Source: Mikania micrantha (taxonomy: Eukaryota; Streptophyta; Magnoliopsida; Asterales; Asteraceae). From it: a stretch of DNA of 64,000 nucleotides. How positions within the stretch are numbered: the first letter of the stretch is position 1; each line of letters begins with the position of its first letter. Below, piece after piece: positions 59,780 to 64,000 of the stretch. A program made the position numbers and the translations under genes. The notes under the pieces are model-generated. The model saw nothing but the letters and a program-made list of their open reading frames with translations, did not search any database and was not told where the DNA came from. The DNA lies in NCBI GenBank assembly GCA_009363875.1, contig CM018696.1:90666215-90730214 (forward strand), read 5' to 3'.

Positions 59780-60108
59780 TAAAATTGGTAAATTGAGTAG
59801 GATAAGGGGAGACGGAGTCGAAGCCGGGAAGGAGACGGGGTGCCATTTGCCGGATCGGGGAAGCACGGGAACACCGCCCCCCCCCCCCCCCCAGAAATGG
59901 GGTGGGGCAAATCGGGGAACGGTCACCGATTCAAGCCGAAGTGGGATAGGATGGGTGTCGACCGTTGGGAGGAATATTTCGACCGTTGGGGTGTTTAAAA
60001 AAAATCTAATTTTTTTTTCTATTTAAACAACTCCAAAACAATCACAACTCACACTCTTTATCATTTTATTTTTTCATTCTACACTCAAATTTTATAAAGT
60101 TTAAAACA
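59780..60108 (+). promoter_or_regulatory. GC-rich 5' region of the Harbinger transposase with C16 tract
   Basis: A GC-rich block (59800-59990) with a run of sixteen C at 59877-59892 is followed by AT-rich DNA and the ATG at 60109. The block shares phrases such as cggtgttcccg (complement of cgggaacaccg) with the GC-rich end of the PIF element at 11540-11590. This suggests it is the terminal region of the transposase-bearing element, though I could not find its terminal inverted repeat. Confidence 0.5.
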
Positions 60109-61271
60109 ATGGATCTGTTTACGTTTGAGCTTCCCCCATTTGAAAGTAAATCGTCAAGTTCAGAAGAAGACGAGATCAATATCAAACAACGAAACTTTCA
60201 GTTTTTGTCAAACATCATGGCCATGAGTTTAAACGAGTCTGCATCCACCGCATCCTCTTCGAGAAGGTATACACAAATTTTTTAGTATAGTTGTTTTTTA
60301 TATTTTTTTTATTATGTTTTTTACAATATCTATGTTACAATATTTTTAAAAGGTATATATGTCGGGACGATCGTGCCGAATCACACAAGAGGCTTGTCGA
60401 TCATTATTTTAACACCGAAACCAACCCAACATTCACCAACGAATTATTTGAAAGAAGATTCCGTATGCCTAGAGATTTATTTTTGCGTATCGTAGACGAT
60501 ATTGAAATGAGTTATCGATACTTTCAAACATCGTTTGATGCAAAAGGTCATCAAAGTTTTACTGCACTTCAAAAGTGCACGTCCGCGATACGACAATTAG
60601 CTTACGGTGACGCTCCAGATGCTCTTGATGAGTATTTACAAATGTCTGAAAGAACGTCGCGTGAAAGCCTCGACCATTTTTGTGACGGTGTTATTTGTTT
60701 GTATGCAAAAGAGTTTCTTCGAAAACCCACTTACAATGATGTTCAGTTGCTATACCAAGCGCATTCTGAAAGACACAAATTTCTGGGGATGTTGGGAAGT
60801 ATAGATTGTACGCATTGGGCTTGGAAGAATTGTCCGATTGAATGGCGCGGACAATACACACGGGGTGATTACAAGGTTCCGACGGTGATGCTTGAAGCGG
60901 TGGCATCACAAGACACTTGGTTTTGGCATGCTTTCTTTGGACCTCCCGGCTCCAACAATGACCTCAACGTTCTTGATCGTTCGTATGTTTTCAGCAACAT
61001 ACTTGATGGATCAGCCCCAAAGTGCCCGTTTATGGTTAACGGCGTCGAATACAAGCTTGGATATTATCTTGGTGATGGGATTTATCCTAGTTGGGCAACT
61101 ATAGTGAAATCGTTGCAGCATCCTCCCGAAAATGATTTAAAACGTTGTCGATTCAAGAGAGCACAAGAAGCTGCACGAAAGGATGTTGAAAGAGCTTTTG
61201 GTATTTTGAAGGGAAAGTGGAATATATTGCATCGTCCCGCAAAGCAAATGCATCCACGAAGTTTACGATAA
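60109..61271 (+). CDS. PIF/Harbinger DDE transposase (HARBI1-like), C-terminally short
   Basis: Two exons, 60109-60266 and 60353-61271, are joined by a short GT-AG intron (AGAAG|gtatac ... aaaag|GTATAT) and encode 358 aa. The N-terminus MDLFTFELPPFESKSSSSEE is acidic. Next come the fold with FRMPRDLFLRIVDDIE, the helical SAIRQLAYGDAPDALDEYL, and the DDE core: D204 in GSIDCTHWAWKNCP, D256 in GSNNDLNVL, E332 in ARKDVERAFGILKGKW. All three catalytic residues are present. Family members usually continue past this point with a 'LHNMI' helix and further residues; here the frame ends HPRSLR right after PAKQM, followed by AT-rich sequence. The 3' end of the gene may therefore have been lost. It would partner the Myb-like ORF1 protein seen at 10081-11298. 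The upstream TIR is not seen. Confidence 0.88.
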
Positions 61272-62016
61272 TTGTTTACCCAAATCTACTCATTTATTCT
61301 GTTATGGTTAAAGATTGTCATGTATAAAAAAATAATAATGAGATTCATCACAAACTATATGAAATACGTGACATATATTACAACCATATCCTATATGTCA
61401 TGCTATTGTGTTATACAGAAAAATATTAAGGAAATCAACCCACAAATCACCAAGAATCCAGCCCATGTCACCTTGCTTCACCAATTTGTGTCGGCCATAC
61501 CGATCTCCTGATCTCCACTTTGCTGCTTCAAAGATCTAGGATTTATCATTTTATTTCACAAGATATTTTATAATTTTATTAGCATGCTTTTAGAAATTAT
61601 AAATAAAATTTTTATTCTTTGTTAACTTGTCAAAACTCAAAACACCCTTTAATTTTATATATTTTTTTCTTACCGTACACTTCCTCAATCAAAACAAAAC
61701 CACCACCACTTTTCTTATATAAAGTTAAAAAAAAGATGAAAAAAAGCTACAACCTTTTATTAATCCAAGAAATATCTATTACATAACTTACTTATCATGA
61801 AACTTGCATCCTTTGATGCATGTAACAAGTTTCTAACATATAACCTATACATCAAGAAAGACGAACATACCATTTTTGTAAAACGGACTCCATCGTTGGA
61901 GTAACTTGTGGATCAAGTAATAAACTTGCCCCCTTTGATGCATGGAAGAAGCTTCTAATCTATAGCTTACACATTAACAGATATGATTGTATGATAATTC
62001 ATAAGCAATTGATGTA
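61272..62016. other. Intergenic, 3' flanks
   Basis: AT-rich sequence between the transposase end and the PMT gene. It includes two similar phrases 'ggatcaagtaataaacttgc' and 'cttatcatgaaacttgcatc' with 'cctttgatgcatg' repeated at 61810 and 61931. No gene is supported. Confidence 0.5.
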
Positions 62017-64000
62017 TCATTGGGAAGAAGAAGCTATTCTCCAAAATAACTTTGTAGCAACCAGAATTTGTTCATTCCCAAGTGATTCTGGTTCTGTATC
62101 ATGAATTTTAGATTCCCATCTTACTGCATTAGCAATATGATTCATTTTTTTAATCATTTCGTGTGAATCACGAATCACCACCGTTCCTTCGGGACGTAAT
62201 AACCTGTCTATTTCCACCATCACATCTACAACATTACATCTGCAAGAAAAAAGAGAATAAATTACATATAAATCTTTGTTTGAAATAGTAACATGTTTCA
62301 GCATTCAACTCCACTTCTTCCATGAAGATTGAAACAATTTCATTTTTGAAAATTTTTGGTTACAATGAGCTATTTTTCTTGGCTACCATAACAATGAAGT
62401 GGAGATGCCCTACGAAACTGATCATTCAAAATCATATAATCGATTGATACAATTTAAAATAAATCTAAAGAGATCAACAATACAGTACCTATACTTTCGG
62501 GTGACTGGATCCTGTATGAGTGACTCTACCGAAGCCATATGGATAAAATCATAAGTTCGAGGGTAACTTGAAAAAGGCTCACACCTAAATGAAAAATAAA
62601 ACTGAGATAAATAAAGTCTATTTCATGATATTGAGTCAAATAATTATCAGGTAATACCAAATTGAAACATTTGTAATAAAAAACAATGGCATTGTTCAAG
62701 AAAATGAAAAACCAACAAAAATGAAATAATAATGCTCTAAATTTTCCTCTCTGACTAACCAAATCATAATATATGAATTCGTGCAACTACATTGTTTCAT
62801 TTTTTTAAATGACTAAAATAAACTCCTTTAAATACAAATAGCTATTGTAGGAAAACTAGAACCCAGGCAAGGAGAATATTAATTTGAGAGTAGTATAGAA
62901 GTAGGATAGATTTGCCGTTCAAAAAAAAAAGTAAACTAGAATCAGGTGGCTTTGGTCAATACGATGGACAAATAGGCAATGACAAGTTGAAAGTGTCCCA
63001 AAGGTTGAATTATAACCTCTCTGGTACATTTCATATCTCAGAATGGAAATCAGGGAATATGTAACCTATTTCATAGATTGAAAACGAGGAAAGAAACAAA
63101 TGCTAATACAAGTTTTGAAAGATAGATGAAACCATATGAATACTGATAATTAAAACCACCCAAGGCCCACTAGTAACTACAAATTACAAAATAAATCGAG
63201 GGCTCCAGAAGTAAAAATTTTCAATGCAAGCCAATGATCATTCTTGCTAATAATAGAACAAAACACCATAGTTTATGAAGTGTGCATTTTTGGACAACTT
63301 ATCAGTATCTAATTTAAAAATCAACAAAAAACTCCTATCTTAATCAAGATTCAAGAATAGCGGAAAATAAAAGTGAAGCAAGATGGTTTGCCAAGTTAAA
63401 TACTCGATTGAGGACATACCAGTCATGATAAACACCAATAAGGCCCCTATCAAAGATCACGCCCAAAGTTGATAGTTTATTATGTGGAACAACATTCATC
63501 ACCCACACAGGATCAGATATCAATGCAGCAGCAAATCCACCAAAATCTGCATTCATATCCATCACATTTCTTACTGCTTCAGTCCCCAACTTCAAATTGA
63601 GTGATTTTTTGTAGTGTAAAACCCTCCTTTCCCATAGGTGTGTATTTGTTTCAAACCACTCATTTCCATTTTTAAATAAGGTGGCCCTTGATGGAGTTTT
63701 TGTTAATCTTAGGGGCCATTTTGGAATTTCACCAACAGCAAGTTTCCCATTTACAACTGATGGTCGACTCACACATTTCTTTAGCTTAACATACCTACAG
63801 TGATAATCACATTTCTCACATTAAAGCTCCAATATTAGGATTACAACACAAAAACATATTGCATGTTTGTATGTGTATCAAAATACCATGCAGAACTTGG
63901 GTCATCAGACTTGTTACATAATTTGAGCCCGTGTTCATTTTGGGCCTCAAGACATGAAACATTAACGGGCTTTTTCCAGATAGCAGTGTTCCCATCAACA
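62017..64000 (-). CDS. Probable methyltransferase, PMT20/PMT21 (ERD3)-like, partial
   Basis: The last four exons are visible: 64000-63887 (continues beyond the window), 63794-63420, 62584-62489 and 62239-62017, all phases consistent. The first visible exon reads DGNTAIWKKPVNVSCLEAQ ... CNKSDDPSSAW. Then follow LAVGEIPKWPLRLTKTPS, NVMDMNADFGGFAAALIS (the methyltransferase-family motif), WVMNVVPH, DRGLIGVYHDWCEPFSSYPR, TYDFIHMASVESLIQDP, LLRPEGTVVIRDS and the end KLFWRIASSSQ. The ending and the YPRTYDFIH region recall PMT20/21-type plant proteins. These are type II Golgi membrane proteins implicated in pectin methylation, but enzyme activity is mostly inferred from the fold. The N-terminal membrane anchor and SAM-binding half lie outside the window. 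Confidence 0.9.

Overview
This is eukaryotic nuclear DNA from a flowering plant. The genes have many short exons with GT-AG introns, the intergenic DNA is AT-rich, and plant-specific families are present (FAR1-type MULE transposase, plant-clade GSK3/shaggy kinase, PMT20/21-type methyltransferase, plant PIF/Harbinger transposase). The style of the PIF ORF1 proteins and of several repeats suggests the daisy family (Asteraceae). That placement is an inference from memory of such sequences and was not tested. Gene models below were built by hand from splice signals, reading-frame continuity and remembered family features.

Layout. (1) About 67-5412: a Mutator-like element with an intact five-exon FAR1/MULE transposase gene, a second ORF resembling Athila ORF1, and GC-rich palindromes at both ends. 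(2) About 5430-18300: a large array of degenerate, tandemly duplicated units that looks like an amplified pseudogene with seven copies of one 72-nt exon. It includes a near-identical duplication offset by 2,081 bp. A PIF/Harbinger element and a SINE interrupt it, and the neighbouring units preserve the empty sites. (3) 18335-23460: a perfect 39-bp-arm hairpin, a short tandem repeat, and a ~2.2-kb palindrome. (4) 23487-24546 (-): a four-exon C2-domain protein gene. (5) 26226-30805 (+): a three-exon hotdog-fold acyl-CoA thioesterase with a 3.5-kb intron. (6) 33504-38631 (-): a five-exon multi-pass membrane RING-H2 E3 ubiquitin ligase, whose introns hold a LINE, a SINE and a hAT element. A second PIF element lies 207 bp upstream of its ATG. 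(7) 40700-46600: a transposon-rich block with a SINE, a cluster of foldback elements embedded in (TA)n microsatellites, and a Helitron. (8) 47484-51617 (-): a complete twelve-exon GSK3/shaggy-like kinase. (9) 51620-59630: intergenic DNA with MITEs, a hAT element with its 8-bp target duplication, degenerate simple repeats and a third PIF-type element. (10) 60109-61271 (+): a two-exon PIF/Harbinger DDE transposase with an early C-terminal end. (11) 62017-64000 (-): the 3' four exons of a PMT-type putative methyltransferase, running off the window.

The host genes (C2 protein, thioesterase, E3 ligase, GSK3 kinase, PMT) have unrelated housekeeping or signalling roles and form no pathway or cluster. 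The striking aspect is the layering of transposons. At least eight insertions can be dated relative to their hosts by target-site duplications or preserved empty sites. I found no convincing novel multi-gene system. The best candidates for undescribed biology are the amplified exon array (5430-18300), the MULE with palindromic ends and a second ORF, and the foldback family that appears to target TA microsatellites.
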